Below the pieces are notes generated by a model. It was not told where the DNA came from. It did not search any database and saw only the letters and a program-made list of their open reading frames with translations. This document shows positions 36,558 through 45,308 of a DNA stretch of 64,000 nt, one piece after another. The stretch is taken from the NCBI GenBank assembly GCA_000227525.2, contig AGIG01000034.1:206482-270481 (forward strand), read 5' to 3'. The stretch comes from a gamma proteobacterium HIMB30 (GTDB taxonomy: Bacteria > Pseudomonadota > Gammaproteobacteria > Pseudomonadales > Litorivicinaceae). A program made the position numbers and the translations under genes. Every line of letters begins with the position of its first letter. The stretch's first letter is position 1.

Positions 36558-36871
36558 TTCTTCAATGCCTCCTGTATCGGCTCATGAACAGTGACTAACT
36601 TCGTCCCGTCTGGGAATGTCGCCTCGATCTGCACCTCATCCACCATCTCAGCCACTCCATCCATCACTTGGTCTTTGGTCAGTATCGTACGTCCCAGCTG
36701 CATCAGTTCAGCGACAGAACACCCATCACGCGCGCCTTCCATAATTTCCAAACTGATCAGGGCAACGACCTCCGGGTAGTTCAATCTCAGACCTCGGGCT
36801 AACCGACGCTCGGCAACTAAGCCGGCCGTGTACAGCAATAGCTTGTCTTTTTCTCTAGGGGTTAATTCCAC
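36554..36871 (-). CDS. ureA: Urease gamma subunit
   Basis: A 105-residue subunit: [20 protein letters not shown] and a [20 protein letters not shown] stretch are the family core, and the C-terminus contains [20 protein letters not shown]. The start is a GTG directly after the ureD TGA, with GGAGG six bases upstream. Confidence 0.96.
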   Translation of the reverse strand: MELTPREKDKLLLYTAGLVAERRLARGLRLNYPEVVALISLEIMEGARDGCSVAELMQLGRTILTKDQVMDGVAEMVDEVQIEATFPDGTKLVTVHEPIQEALKK

Positions 36872-37729
36872 TCATGTCCTCCAGATTCTTGGCGTTTCGA
36901 CTTTTCTTGCCATGATTTGATCCCCGATCAAAGACCACAGCGAATCCAAGGCGTTCCTCGTGTCTTCTGCGCGATCAGACAACAAACGAATACTGATCAG
37001 TCCATCACGGATCGCAGTCACGCCAAACTTGCCGCGAAAGCCCTTTAGGATGTGTCGGCAATCAACGACCACTGCAGCCGTCTTTTCAGATCCCGTTGTC
37101 AATGCGAGTAACCCTGACGCGAAACTAGTCATGGCATTCAAACCGCTGACACTGGTTAAAGTCTCGGGTCCGATCCGCAAATGGTCTCGGTACAATAAAT
37201 GGCGGTCTCGATAAACGCTCAGCCGCTGGGAAAGACAACCACTCGTGAAAGGGAGGGAGCCAGCTGACCGACCAAACACCGTATGCTCCCAACCGAAGTA
37301 AGTAGCCGATGAATCAACGAAAATCTGAGTCTCTAGATCACCGTGGGCACCATCAAAGACAATCGTATCCTGCGGTAAGTACGCACAAACCGCTTCTTCA
37401 TCGACCTCGATCAATGTCCGGGTAGTCTGCATCGAGCCGTTTTGTCGGGCCCGATAGAGTTTCCCCGACGCCGGTGTCGTTATCAAAACCTTGGCCCGGG
37501 GATTGAGATAGAACCGGCAATCGAGATCATCACCCGACACCATCCCCCCCGGCGGGTGTAGCACGTAGCAATGTGCAAGGTCCTGATCATGAAACAATTT
37601 CTGCACCCGCAAAGGTCCGGCATGAGAAAGTTCGGCGAGCGCAGTCTTACCTGCGCTGGTCTGATGGAAACGACAACTTAGGCTGGCGGGCCAGGTATGA
37701 TCCGATTCAAGGGACTGACACTGCTCCAT
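36872..37729 (-). CDS. ureD: Urease accessory protein UreD (UreH)
   Basis: A 285-residue scaffold protein for apo-urease activation. SLSCRFHQTSAGKTALAELS and LHPPGGMVSGDDLDCRFYL are UreD landmarks; YLPQDTIVFDGA follows. It forms the UreDFG complex. It leads the urease block and follows the racemase gene after 6 bases, so the urease genes are probably transcribed from the transporter promoter near 42.48 kb. Confidence 0.93.
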   Translation of the reverse strand: MEQCQSLESDHTWPASLSCRFHQTSAGKTALAELSHAGPLRVQKLFHDQDLAHCYVLHPPGGMVSGDDLDCRFYLNPRAKVLITTPASGKLYRARQNGSMQTTRTLIEVDEEAVCAYLPQDTIVFDGAHGDLETQIFVDSSATYFGWEHTVFGRSAGSLPFTSGCLSQRLSVYRDRHLLYRDHLRIGPETLTSVSGLNAMTSFASGLLALTTGSEKTAAVVVDCRHILKGFRGKFGVTAIRDGLISIRLLSDRAEDTRNALDSLWSLIGDQIMARKVETPRIWRT

Positions 37730-37735
37730 CGGTTA

Positions 37736-38401
37736 CTACTCCAGACACAAGACGCTGGACAGTCGGAGTCCGGCGGCAACTGGATCAATGATTGTCAGCT
37801 CTTCCCATTCGCTATTCAGCTCGGCATAGAGGGCTGTCATGCCCGCGCAACCCAATATGATCGCTACGTTTTCGCCATGCGTATCGACGATATCTCGGAT
37901 GCAGTGATTGAGTATTTTCAGCGATTCTCTGGGATCCCTTTCGAGTTCAAGCACCGGTATCCCGCTAGCCAACACATCAAGACAGTTCGGCTCAAACCCT
38001 TGCCGCTGAATTGACTCCTTGATGACCGGGACAGAGACTTGGAGTGTGGTCAGAACGACAAACCGTTGCGAACGGAGCGATGCCCAATGATACGCCGATT
38101 GCCCAATCCCAATGACCGGTCGCCCCACCTGTTCAACGAGATCCCAAACACCGGTGTCATCAAAACAACCCACCACAAAAGCAGAATAGTCATCTGATAA
38201 TTTTGCGACCATGGACAACATCGCCTCGGTGGCAAGCTCACCATCATCAGCGCCCTGAATTGCTTCCGGTGCGGCGTGATTGGTAATGAATTCGAAACTA
38301 GCTCCACCGGCGACAGTGATTCGATCCAGTGTGTCTCGACAGGTACTCGTCATCGATTCAGTGCTGTTTGGGTTGATGAAACAAATGACAGGAGACCCCA
38401 T
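37736..38401 (-). CDS. Asp/Glu/hydantoin racemase family, probable allantoin racemase
   Basis: A 221-residue cytosolic racemase with the two catalytic cysteines of the family in VVGCFDDTG and ILGCAGMT. The N-terminus CFINPNSTESMT matches the hydantoin-racemase group, which contains allantoin racemase HpxA. In a locus with allantoinase (puuE) and urease, interconversion of allantoin enantiomers is the best inference; a hydantoin racemase is the alternative. It overlaps the upstream permease stop by one base. Confidence 0.85.
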   Translation of the reverse strand: MGSPVICFINPNSTESMTSTCRDTLDRITVAGGASFEFITNHAAPEAIQGADDGELATEAMLSMVAKLSDDYSAFVVGCFDDTGVWDLVEQVGRPVIGIGQSAYHWASLRSQRFVVLTTLQVSVPVIKESIQRQGFEPNCLDVLASGIPVLELERDPRESLKILNHCIRDIVDTHGENVAIILGCAGMTALYAELNSEWEELTIIDPVAAGLRLSSVLCLE

Positions 38402-39273
38402 TACCGGTTGGCCCCCGTCTTGCGTCGGAGTGCCCAGAACAGAGCGAGTGACAAACCAATCACTAAAAAGCTCACCCCAGTGGTCACCGCTCCTAACGCG
38501 TAAATCGACGGGTTGGTGACGGTTGTCGTTAAACCCCTCAACTCTAACGGTAGCGTATTGACCGAACCCAAAGCCTGCGAAGAGCGAGCCAGCTCATCGT
38601 AGCTTAGTGTGAATCCGAACAACGCCACACCCACAAGAGCCGGTGCGATGAGAGGGAAAACGACACCCCAAAACGTTTGCCAAGGGGTCGCACCAAGATC
38701 CCGTGCAGCCTCTTCATAGCTGGGATTGAAGCGATTAAAGACCGCGAACATGATTAACAGTCCGAAAGGTAACGTCCAAGTGAGATGCGTCCCCAGACCT
38801 GAGGCAACCAGCCCCATTGAGGTCTGAAAATCATTAATGATCCACTGGATCTCAAAGGTCTGACCGAGCCACTTGATTGTTTCATCAAGCAACCGAAACT
38901 GTAACGCAATACCTAAACTAATCGCGATCGAGGGTATGATTAGGCTTGCGATGGTTAGATAAAACAGGACTCCAGAGCCTCGGAACTTCTTTCGGAAGGC
39001 GAGACCTGCACACAGACTCAGGACCACAGTGAAAATCATCACCAATATCCCGAGAAATAGGGAACGACGAAGTCCCCGGGAGATATCAACGACACCAAGT
39101 CCACGCCACAGCTCTTCGAACCAGTGAAGAGAGACGCCTCTCATCGGGAATGTCAGACCACCCTCAGGCCCCTGGAACGCCAGCAGAATAATGGACAGCA
39201 CCGGCCCATAAAGAAAAACAACGAAGCACCCAAAGAAAATCGTCAAACACAGGGTCTGAGTCTTAGAAAACAT
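38401..39273 (-). CDS. PotC-type ABC transporter permease
   Basis: A 290-residue inner-membrane protein with six predicted helices and the EAA motif YEEAARDLGATPWQTFWGVVFPLI. This is the second permease of a polyamine/putrescine-type (PotABCD, YdcSTUV-like) importer. It is followed directly by the racemase gene, so the transporter probably brings in a racemase or pathway substrate such as allantoin, which is inference. Confidence 0.9.
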   Translation of the reverse strand: MFSKTQTLCLTIFFGCFVVFLYGPVLSIILLAFQGPEGGLTFPMRGVSLHWFEELWRGLGVVDISRGLRRSLFLGILVMIFTVVLSLCAGLAFRKKFRGSGVLFYLTIASLIIPSIAISLGIALQFRLLDETIKWLGQTFEIQWIINDFQTSMGLVASGLGTHLTWTLPFGLLIMFAVFNRFNPSYEEAARDLGATPWQTFWGVVFPLIAPALVGVALFGFTLSYDELARSSQALGSVNTLPLELRGLTTTVTNPSIYALGAVTTGVSFLVIGLSLALFWALRRKTGANR

Positions 39274-39275
39274 CG

Positions 39276-40148
39276 TCAGAGCTCCTTACGCACGTTGACG
39301 ATTCGCATCATGGCCGCGACCATCAGGAGCGTGATCGAGACTAAGACCACCGCGTTGGCGGCGGCCGCTGGGAACTGAAGATAGCTCATTTCGACATAGA
39401 TAATTTTCCCGACAGAAGCGATCTGTTGGCCTCCGAGCACTCCGATTGTTATGAAATCACCGACGACGATCGTGATGACGAAGATCGAACCGATCATGAT
39501 CCCGGAGCGGCTCAACGGGATAATGATGTTCGTAATAATCTGCCAGGCTGATGCACCCGAGTCCTTCGCGGCTTCGATCAGCGATCGATCAATCTTCGCC
39601 ATCGAGTTGAAGATTGGGACGACCATAAACAGGGAGTAGAGATGAACAAAGCCGAGGGTCACCGAAAAACCGGAGTAGAGCAGCCACTCGATCGGTTCGT
39701 CGATGATACCCATGCTCATCAGGCCCGTGTTGACGATCCCGTTTCTCCCTAGCAACGGTATCCAAGAAATCATCCGGATGACGTTACTGGTCCAAAATGG
39801 AATCGTGCAAACCAAGAATAAAACTATCTGCATCTTTAAACTTTGAACACAGAATACGAGATAGAGAGCCACCCCAAATCCAATTCCCAGGGTTAGAAAC
39901 CATGTCAGGAAGACATACTTAAAAGTCGATAGATAGGTTGCGAACGTGGTGCACAACCCTTCGTTCCAGTCAAAACATCCGTAAAATAATTCCTCATAAT
40001 TCATGAGGATCAGATCGGGGATGAGAGAATACTCGGTGTAGTCCCAAAAGCTCACGACCACGACCAATAGCAGCGGCAACACAAAAAACAATGCAAGCAC
40101 TAGAGCGAACGGTACCGCGAGGATACTGCTACTGTTCGGTTTCACCAT
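39276..40148 (-). CDS. PotB-type ABC transporter permease
   Basis: A 290-residue inner-membrane protein. The first helix (ILAVPFALVLALFFVLPLLLVVVVSF) is followed by a periplasmic loop and five more helices; the EAA motif is LIEAAKDSGASAWQIITNIIIP. It pairs with the PotC-type permease 2 bases downstream. Confidence 0.9.
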   Translation of the reverse strand: MVKPNSSSILAVPFALVLALFFVLPLLLVVVVSFWDYTEYSLIPDLILMNYEELFYGCFDWNEGLCTTFATYLSTFKYVFLTWFLTLGIGFGVALYLVFCVQSLKMQIVLFLVCTIPFWTSNVIRMISWIPLLGRNGIVNTGLMSMGIIDEPIEWLLYSGFSVTLGFVHLYSLFMVVPIFNSMAKIDRSLIEAAKDSGASAWQIITNIIIPLSRSGIMIGSIFVITIVVGDFITIGVLGGQQIASVGKIIYVEMSYLQFPAAAANAVVLVSITLLMVAAMMRIVNVRKEL

Positions 40149-40202
40149 ACTCTCATCCGTCGTTAAGGGGATTAGCCTCGCTAACCCCCTGATCGAGCCC
40201 GC

Positions 40203-41486
40203 TTAGGAAGCGATAAACTCATTCCACTTTCTGACCATATAGCGGTTTTCGTCCATCACCGCGTTCCAACAGGCAACGCTGCCCATCCGATCCTCGTACG
40301 AGCCACCATCCCGCACCTCTCCGGCCGACGCGAGTTTCTGTCCGTTAGGAGACATGATGTCCTTCGCGGCAGGCTTACCGAGCATCCAGTAGTCCCACTC
40401 ATAGGCTTCCATATTGGCCTGCGCCGTTGACAGCACCGCTGAGTAATAACCCTGCCGATTTAAGTAGGCACCCGCCCACCCTGAGAGGAACCAGTTGATG
40501 AACTCATACGCCAAATCCGCCTGATACCCTTTGATCGTAGACGGCAAAGCGAAACCGGCAGCCCAGGCCCTGTAGCCCTCTTTGAGCGGCTGGTAAACAC
40601 AAGGGATTCCCTTGGTTCTGACCGCCGTGATCGCTGGTGACCACATCGACTGAATCACAACCTCACCCGACGCCATCAGATTGACGCTCTCATTAAAGTC
40701 AGACCAAAACGCCCGGAACTGGCCCGCCTTCTTCGCTTCGGTCATGATCTTCATCGTCAAGTCGATTTCTTTCTTGGTCATGTTCCCCTTATCGGGGTAC
40801 TTGTACTCACCCATCGCCTCGACGACCATCGCCGCGTCCATGATCCCGATCGATGGGATGTTCAGGATCGAGGCCTTGCCCTTAAACTCGGGGTTCAACA
40901 GCTCCGACCAACTGTTGATTGGGCGACCGATCAGGTCGGGTCTAATTCCCAGCGTGTCAGCGTTATATACGGTCGGTATCAGTGTTACCCACTCAGTGGG
41001 TGTGCTGGAGAAGTTCTTCGAGTTCTCTCCATCCTTATAGAATACCTTCTTGGGAGCCGTGCCCTGGTCGCCAATTTTCTTACCCGCAACTTCACCCTTC
41101 GTGAAGGCGGTGACGATGTTGTCGAACTCTTTAATCTTGTTCGCATTCATACCGATCAGGTTCCCTGACGGTACTAACTTCTTCAAACTGAAATACTCCG
41201 TATCCACCAGATCAAAGCTGTTTGGCTGGGTCAGAATTCGCTTAGTTACCTCGTCAGTGGTTACTGGAATGTACTCGATGGTGATACCCAGATCTTCCTT
41301 GGCCTTCTCACCAATTTTAGTGTCCTGGTTCACCGCGGTTCCCAGATACCGCAACACCTTCTTCTCGTTTGACATAACATAAGGCGCAACACCACCAAAC
41401 ATGGATGCAGCTGCTAGCGTACCCGCGCCTTTAATAAAGGATCGTCTCGACAATCCAGCCATATTTTCTTGAGTTTTCTTAGACAT
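40203..41486 (-). CDS. PotD-like periplasmic binding protein with Tat signal
   Basis: A protein of about 427 residues from the ATG at 41486 (GGAGG upstream), with a twin-arginine signal SRRSFIKGAGTLAAASMFGG. The mature part carries a spermidine/putrescine-binding-like fold (YLGTAVNQDTKIGEKAKEDL, AGFALPSTIKGYQADLAYEF). The longer open frame upstream to 41549 would overlap the ATPase gene and is rejected. The ligand is unassigned; Tat export is uncommon but known for this family. Confidence 0.88.
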   Translation of the reverse strand: MSKKTQENMAGLSRRSFIKGAGTLAAASMFGGVAPYVMSNEKKVLRYLGTAVNQDTKIGEKAKEDLGITIEYIPVTTDEVTKRILTQPNSFDLVDTEYFSLKKLVPSGNLIGMNANKIKEFDNIVTAFTKGEVAGKKIGDQGTAPKKVFYKDGENSKNFSSTPTEWVTLIPTVYNADTLGIRPDLIGRPINSWSELLNPEFKGKASILNIPSIGIMDAAMVVEAMGEYKYPDKGNMTKKEIDLTMKIMTEAKKAGQFRAFWSDFNESVNLMASGEVVIQSMWSPAITAVRTKGIPCVYQPLKEGYRAWAAGFALPSTIKGYQADLAYEFINWFLSGWAGAYLNRQGYYSAVLSTAQANMEAYEWDYWMLGKPAAKDIMSPNGQKLASAGEVRDGGSYEDRMGSVACWNAVMDENRYMVRKWNEFIAS

Positions 41487-41500
41487 AATGCCTCCGTAGC

Positions 41501-42466
41501 TCAGTTTTTGAGTAAAGTTTCCGTTTCCGGAATCCAGTGGGTATTGCACTCGTCTCCTATCGTTAAGCCCAAACTCAAAAAAGTCTTATCGTCCGTGTAG
41601 GCGTGCAAAGTCCCAAAATCAGTGGCTACAGAAACCTTCAGATACTGGCCAAGGTATTCAATTCTCTCGATCTTTGAGTTGGACTGTCCTTCGATTCCTA
41701 TCTGTAACTCACTGTACTTCACGGAGACCAACCCGTGATCAGACTCGATCACGTTGTGGCCTCCTATGAATTCTGCGACGAATCTGTTCGCGGGGGTTTC
41801 ATAAATATCGCGGGGCGACCCCACCTGCTGGATCTGCCCACCATCCATCACGATCACCACGTCCGAGAGGGCCATCGCCTCCTCCTGGCTGTGAGTGACG
41901 TGAACAAAGGGTATGCCGAGCGATTTCTGCATCGCCTTCAGCTCTGCCCTCATGTCAATACGTAAGAAAGGGTCCAGTGCCGACAAGGGTTCATCCAGCA
42001 ATAATGCCTTTGGAGACGTTACCAACGCTCTGGCTAAGGCGACTCGCTGTTGTTGTCCGCCCGATAACTCAGAGGGTAAACGATTCGCAAATTCCTCAAG
42101 CTGAACCTTTCTCAGGTAATCGAGCGCTGTTGTATGTCTCTCGGTCTTACCCATCCCGCCGATCTTCAAAGCAAACGCGACGTTATCGAGCACACTGAGG
42201 TGCGGGAAGAGCGCATAATCCTGAAACATCATTGATGTTGGCCGTTTGGCTGGGGCGTGGTCCGTGACATTTTTTCCACCGACGATCACGTCCCCGGAGA
42301 ATACAGTTTCGTGCCCAGCGATCGCTCTGAGTGTCGATGTCTTGCCACATCCCGACGGACCGAGCAAACAACAGTACTGGTCTGCCGTCAATTTGAACGA
42401 TACGTTGGATACAGCCGTGACGTTGTCATATCGGATGCAGAGATCTATCACTTCGAGCGCGTTCAT
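41501..42466 (-). CDS. PotA-like ABC transporter ATP-binding protein
   Basis: A 321-residue ATPase. Walker A is GPSGCGKTST, the signature LSGGQQQR is intact, Walker B is ALLLDEPLSALD and the switch His is in FVHVTHSQEE. A C-terminal TOBE-type domain (residues about 235-321) may have a regulatory role. It is the first gene of a long minus-strand operon (transporter, racemase, urease) that starts next to the putative sigma-54 promoter. GAGGAC precedes the ATG. Confidence 0.94.
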   Translation of the reverse strand: MNALEVIDLCIRYDNVTAVSNVSFKLTADQYCCLLGPSGCGKTSTLRAIAGHETVFSGDVIVGGKNVTDHAPAKRPTSMMFQDYALFPHLSVLDNVAFALKIGGMGKTERHTTALDYLRKVQLEEFANRLPSELSGGQQQRVALARALVTSPKALLLDEPLSALDPFLRIDMRAELKAMQKSLGIPFVHVTHSQEEAMALSDVVIVMDGGQIQQVGSPRDIYETPANRFVAEFIGGHNVIESDHGLVSVKYSELQIGIEGQSNSKIERIEYLGQYLKVSVATDFGTLHAYTDDKTFLSLGLTIGDECNTHWIPETETLLKN

Positions 42467-42492
42467 TTGTCCTCATTTTTTATTTTTCTATC

Positions 42493-42507
42493 TCAAGACT
42501 TGTGCCA
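42493..42507 (-). promoter_or_regulatory. Sigma-54-like promoter element of the transporter-urease operon
   Basis: On the minus strand TGGCACAAGTCTTGA matches the -24/-12 consensus TGGCAC-N5-TTGC except that the -12 GC is GA. A start site near 42481 would leave a 15-base leader to the PotA-type ATG at 42466. Confidence 0.5.
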
Positions 42508-42572
42508 AACCTTGGATTGCCTTTATAACCAAATACTTATACTTTTGTCCAAGAAAAAAACGCTCAGTGCAC

Positions 42573-42611
42573 GCACCAGCAATTGCACCAATACGGTGCA
42601 AAATTGGGTGC
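42573..42611. promoter_or_regulatory. Nested GCACC/GGTGC palindrome, probable NtrC site
   Basis: The core TTGCACCAATACGGTGCAA (42583-42601) fits the NtrC consensus (TGCACCA-N3-TGGTGCA). A second pair of half-sites, GCACC at 42573 and GGTGC at 42607, is placed symmetrically around the same centre (42592), with 7-base spacers on both sides. The centre lies about 111 bases upstream of the inferred minus-strand start, the usual NtrC distance. A further GCACC is at 42625. The element is also 93 bases upstream of the divergent upp ATG. Confidence 0.6.
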
Positions 42612-42684
42612 TTTTCCGGCAAATGCACCGAAATTGTATGATTGCTGCGCTACATTGTTTCTGAAATTAAAGGAGCCTGAATGC

Positions 42685-43320
42685 ATGGCGACAGTCATCG
42701 AATTAAATAATCCGCTTGTTTTGGACAGAATCACTCGACTCCGAGACAAGACCACCTCCAGCCGAGAATTTAGACAATTTGTCAAAGAAATCACGATCCT
42801 TTTAGCCGCTGAAGCGACAAATGATTTACCCGTAACTGAGGTTGAGGTCGAGACACCGTTGCAGATCACGACTGGTCAACTGATCTCGCAGCCTGGACCT
42901 TGTATCGTCTCGATCATGCGCGCAGGAAACATCATGGCGGAGACTCTACGGGATTTGATTAGCGACGCATCAATAGGATTCATCGGGCTCGCTCGTCAAC
43001 CAGTGACGCTCGAGATCGATGACTACTACACCAATCTTCCGAACGATATAAGTGACAGATATTGCGTTGTAGTCGATCCGATGCTGGCTACCGGAAATAG
43101 CCTCAGCGTGGCTCTTCGAAAACTCATCGAAACAGGCGTAACTCAGATAACAGTGGTCAATATCCTCGCCTGTCCGGAAGGGATAGAGCGTATTACTTCT
43201 GAATATCCGGATATCAGGATCGTGGTCGCCAAAGTCGATGACAGGCTTAACGAGAAAGGTTACATCCTGCCCGGACTAGGGGACGCAGGCGATCGTATTT
43301 ACGGGACCGACGACCGCTAA
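42685..43320 (+). CDS. upp: Uracil phosphoribosyltransferase
   Basis: A 211-residue enzyme that makes UMP from uracil and PRPP. The PRPP-binding loop is YCVVVDPMLATGNSLSVAL, and the uracil-binding GLGDAGDRIYGT is at the C-terminus. The start is the ATG at 42685 with GGAG 9 bases upstream; the open frame extends 34 codons further into the palindrome region and is rejected. It is divergent from the transporter operon and converges on allA with a 4-base overlap. Pyrimidine salvage here suggests a nucleobase-scavenging locus. Confidence 0.94.
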   Translation: MATVIELNNPLVLDRITRLRDKTTSSREFRQFVKEITILLAAEATNDLPVTEVEVETPLQITTGQLISQPGPCIVSIMRAGNIMAETLRDLISDASIGFIGLARQPVTLEIDDYYTNLPNDISDRYCVVVDPMLATGNSLSVALRKLIETGVTQITVVNILACPEGIERITSEYPDIRIVVAKVDDRLNEKGYILPGLGDAGDRIYGTDDR

Positions 43321-43811
43321 ACGAGCTGAAACGACTCTGTCTGGATCTGTACGCTCGTGGGGAGTTCAATCTCGTCACAGTTATGACCATCTCCCCCACG
43401 GTCGATAATGACAAACTGTTGAGGCTCAAGTACCAGTAACGGGTGATGCCAGACATTTTGATGATAGTTCACGCCTTGCTTGCCGGTCGCCCAAAACGCA
43501 CGAACCGCCTCTGGTTTTGGCTCCGTGGCGACGACTACCAACCACTGCTTGTTATCAACCGGATAGAAGGCCTGACTGCCCAGGGGGTGTTTCTCAAGCA
43601 TCTTGATTTCTAAAGGGCGTGGTCGACCCAAGAAAAAGCTGAACTGCGCCCTTGCATTCTCGCCACCCAGCTGGACATCGGCCAGATCGTGAACACGCGT
43701 CGTGTATCCCGAGTTAATCTCAAAATGGTTCGATCCCTCAATCTGTATCACGTCTCCAAACGGTGCAAATGCTTCGCGCGTTAACCGCTGTGGTTGAATC
43801 TCTAACATCAC
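43317..43811 (-). CDS. allA: Ureidoglycolate lyase
   Basis: A 164-residue cupin-type enzyme that cleaves (S)-ureidoglycolate to glyoxylate and urea. LTREAFAPFGDVIQIEG is the family start; NYHQNVWHHPLLVL and the FFLGRPRPLEIKMLEKHPLGSQAF segment are conserved. It is the last gene of puuE-uraD-alc-allA and overlaps alc by 4 bases. Confidence 0.94.
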   Translation of the reverse strand: MMLEIQPQRLTREAFAPFGDVIQIEGSNHFEINSGYTTRVHDLADVQLGGENARAQFSFFLGRPRPLEIKMLEKHPLGSQAFYPVDNKQWLVVVATEPKPEAVRAFWATGKQGVNYHQNVWHHPLLVLEPQQFVIIDRGGDGHNCDEIELPTSVQIQTESFQLV

Positions 43812-44806
43812 TTCGCCTCACCGAACACTCGGACCCGTGACACCCCACCGTCCGGATAGATATTTAATTTCACGTGGGAAACTGCCCCCAATTTCTTGAG
43901 GTCAAAAGTGTGTATCGAGTCTGCAGTCAATTCACTGTATTCCAGGACCTCGTCCCAAAACATCGCCTGAGCCACCAATGCCTCCTCTTGTAGATGAGGA
44001 GACAGGGCAGCCTGCAGACTACATCCCGAGGGGTAGTTTCCCTTGAAGTGGGCTGTATCGATCTCCAGACGCCCAATGGTCCCGATCCTTCCTAACCTGA
44101 TAATAATCCACTCATTACCGGGCACTCGGCGCCGGGCAGTCTCCCAACCATCACCCATATTCTTCCCTCTGCCGGGTGTCAGAATGAACTCAGGGTTTCC
44201 ATAGTGTGCGTTAGAGTAAGTCACAACGCGGCCACCGAATCGCAGGGCCGACAACTCATTACTCGGCTGAGTGTTTTTATCTTCATTCCCGCTTCCATCG
44301 TCTGACTCGCCATAAACTTTAAGCCGCGCCACACCGCCATCGGGATATATGTTGAGCCTCACCCATCGGATCGGTTTTTCATGGAACTGTGACTCAAAAA
44401 AGTGTTGTTTGTCTCCGGTTAAGCTGACGGGTTCTAAGAGTTCCTGCCAATCATCATCCGAGGGAAGATCCTCACTCGATGAGCCATCAATCGAGGCACC
44501 GGGCGGGTAGTTACCGGTAAAATGTGCCGTGTTGATATCGAAACCAATGATCCGACCAGGTTTCGCCAGCCTGATCAGGCACCAGTCATTTCCCGTAGTT
44601 CTCCGCCGCCGCGATTCCCAGCCGTCCATGTATTGACCATGATCGTCAAACCAACCCTTGTAGAATTCAGGCTCAGAGTCAGAGAGCAGTCTCGATTTAT
44701 CGGCAAAAAAATCATCGCTACAGTCTACCGCTTCCGCTCCAGCTTTTGCGCTCGCAAGGTTCTCACAATTCACTGCAAAAGCCGGGAGGTTGGTCTCAAT
44801 TTTCAT
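43808..44806 (-). CDS. alc: Allantoicase
   Basis: A 332-residue enzyme with two tandem jelly-roll repeats. Each half has the pattern GW(D/E)(S/T)(A/R)RRR, with W-x-IIRL/CLIRLAKPG, IDTAHFTGNYPPGASIDG (first half) and IDTAHFKGNYPSGCSLQAA (second half). It hydrolyses allantoate to ureidoglycolate and urea. It overlaps uraD by 11 bases and allA by 4. Confidence 0.96.
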   Translation of the reverse strand: MKIETNLPAFAVNCENLASAKAGAEAVDCSDDFFADKSRLLSDSEPEFYKGWFDDHGQYMDGWESRRRRTTGNDWCLIRLAKPGRIIGFDINTAHFTGNYPPGASIDGSSSEDLPSDDDWQELLEPVSLTGDKQHFFESQFHEKPIRWVRLNIYPDGGVARLKVYGESDDGSGNEDKNTQPSNELSALRFGGRVVTYSNAHYGNPEFILTPGRGKNMGDGWETARRRVPGNEWIIIRLGRIGTIGRLEIDTAHFKGNYPSGCSLQAALSPHLQEEALVAQAMFWDEVLEYSELTADSIHTFDLKKLGAVSHVKLNIYPDGGVSRVRVFGEAK

Positions 44807-45308
44807 TAGCTATAGTCTCCAAACGCAATTTCGCAATCCGGTGGACCTGTTCGATTGCGGTCTTAAATTCTACCTCACGCGAATGAGTCACCCTGACACG
44901 AAATGCTTCCAATATATCTGTTCGGTGATAACCCTTCACCGCAAATATAAATGGAAATCCAAATTTTTCGATGTATGCGGTATTTAACGCCTGAAACTCG
45001 CTTAACTCTTCAGGCGTACACCGGTCAAGCCCTGCATCCGTTTGCTCTGAGCGGGACGACTCAGTTAGCTCAGCCAAACTCAGTCGGCCAGCCAAATCCG
45101 GGTGTGCACGAAGAAGGTCTAATTTTAGCTTATCGGATGCTGCGTTAACCACAGACCGCATCTGTTCCGCCATCGCCGCCGCGTCACTACCCGGTGTCAA
45201 CGATGGATAGACCGCTTCAGCAACCCACGGCGAATGCTCATAGACAGAGCCGAATACGGTAATGAAATCCATGAGATCTAACTGCTCAGGATACGGAGAT
45301 TGTCTCAC
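44796..45308 (-). CDS. uraD: 2-oxo-4-hydroxy-4-carboxy-5-ureidoimidazoline decarboxylase
   Basis: A 170-residue helical enzyme, the third step from urate to (S)-allantoin. FITVFGSVYEHSPWVAEAVY, LDLLRAHPDLAGRLSLAELT with the catalytic His, and KFGFPFIFAVKGYHRTDILEAF are OHCU decarboxylase hallmarks. Start overlaps the puuE stop by 4 bases. Confidence 0.95.
   Translation of the reverse strand: MRQSPYPEQLDLMDFITVFGSVYEHSPWVAEAVYPSLTPGSDAAAMAEQMRSVVNAASDKLKLDLLRAHPDLAGRLSLAELTESSRSEQTDAGLDRCTPEELSEFQALNTAYIEKFGFPFIFAVKGYHRTDILEAFRVRVTHSREVEFKTAIEQVHRIAKLRLETIANEN

Noticed and set aside
42583..42684. 34-codon N-terminal extension of upp
   Set aside because: Unlike uracil phosphoribosyltransferases and it would be encoded by the NtrC-like palindrome; a good SD serves the ATG at 42685.
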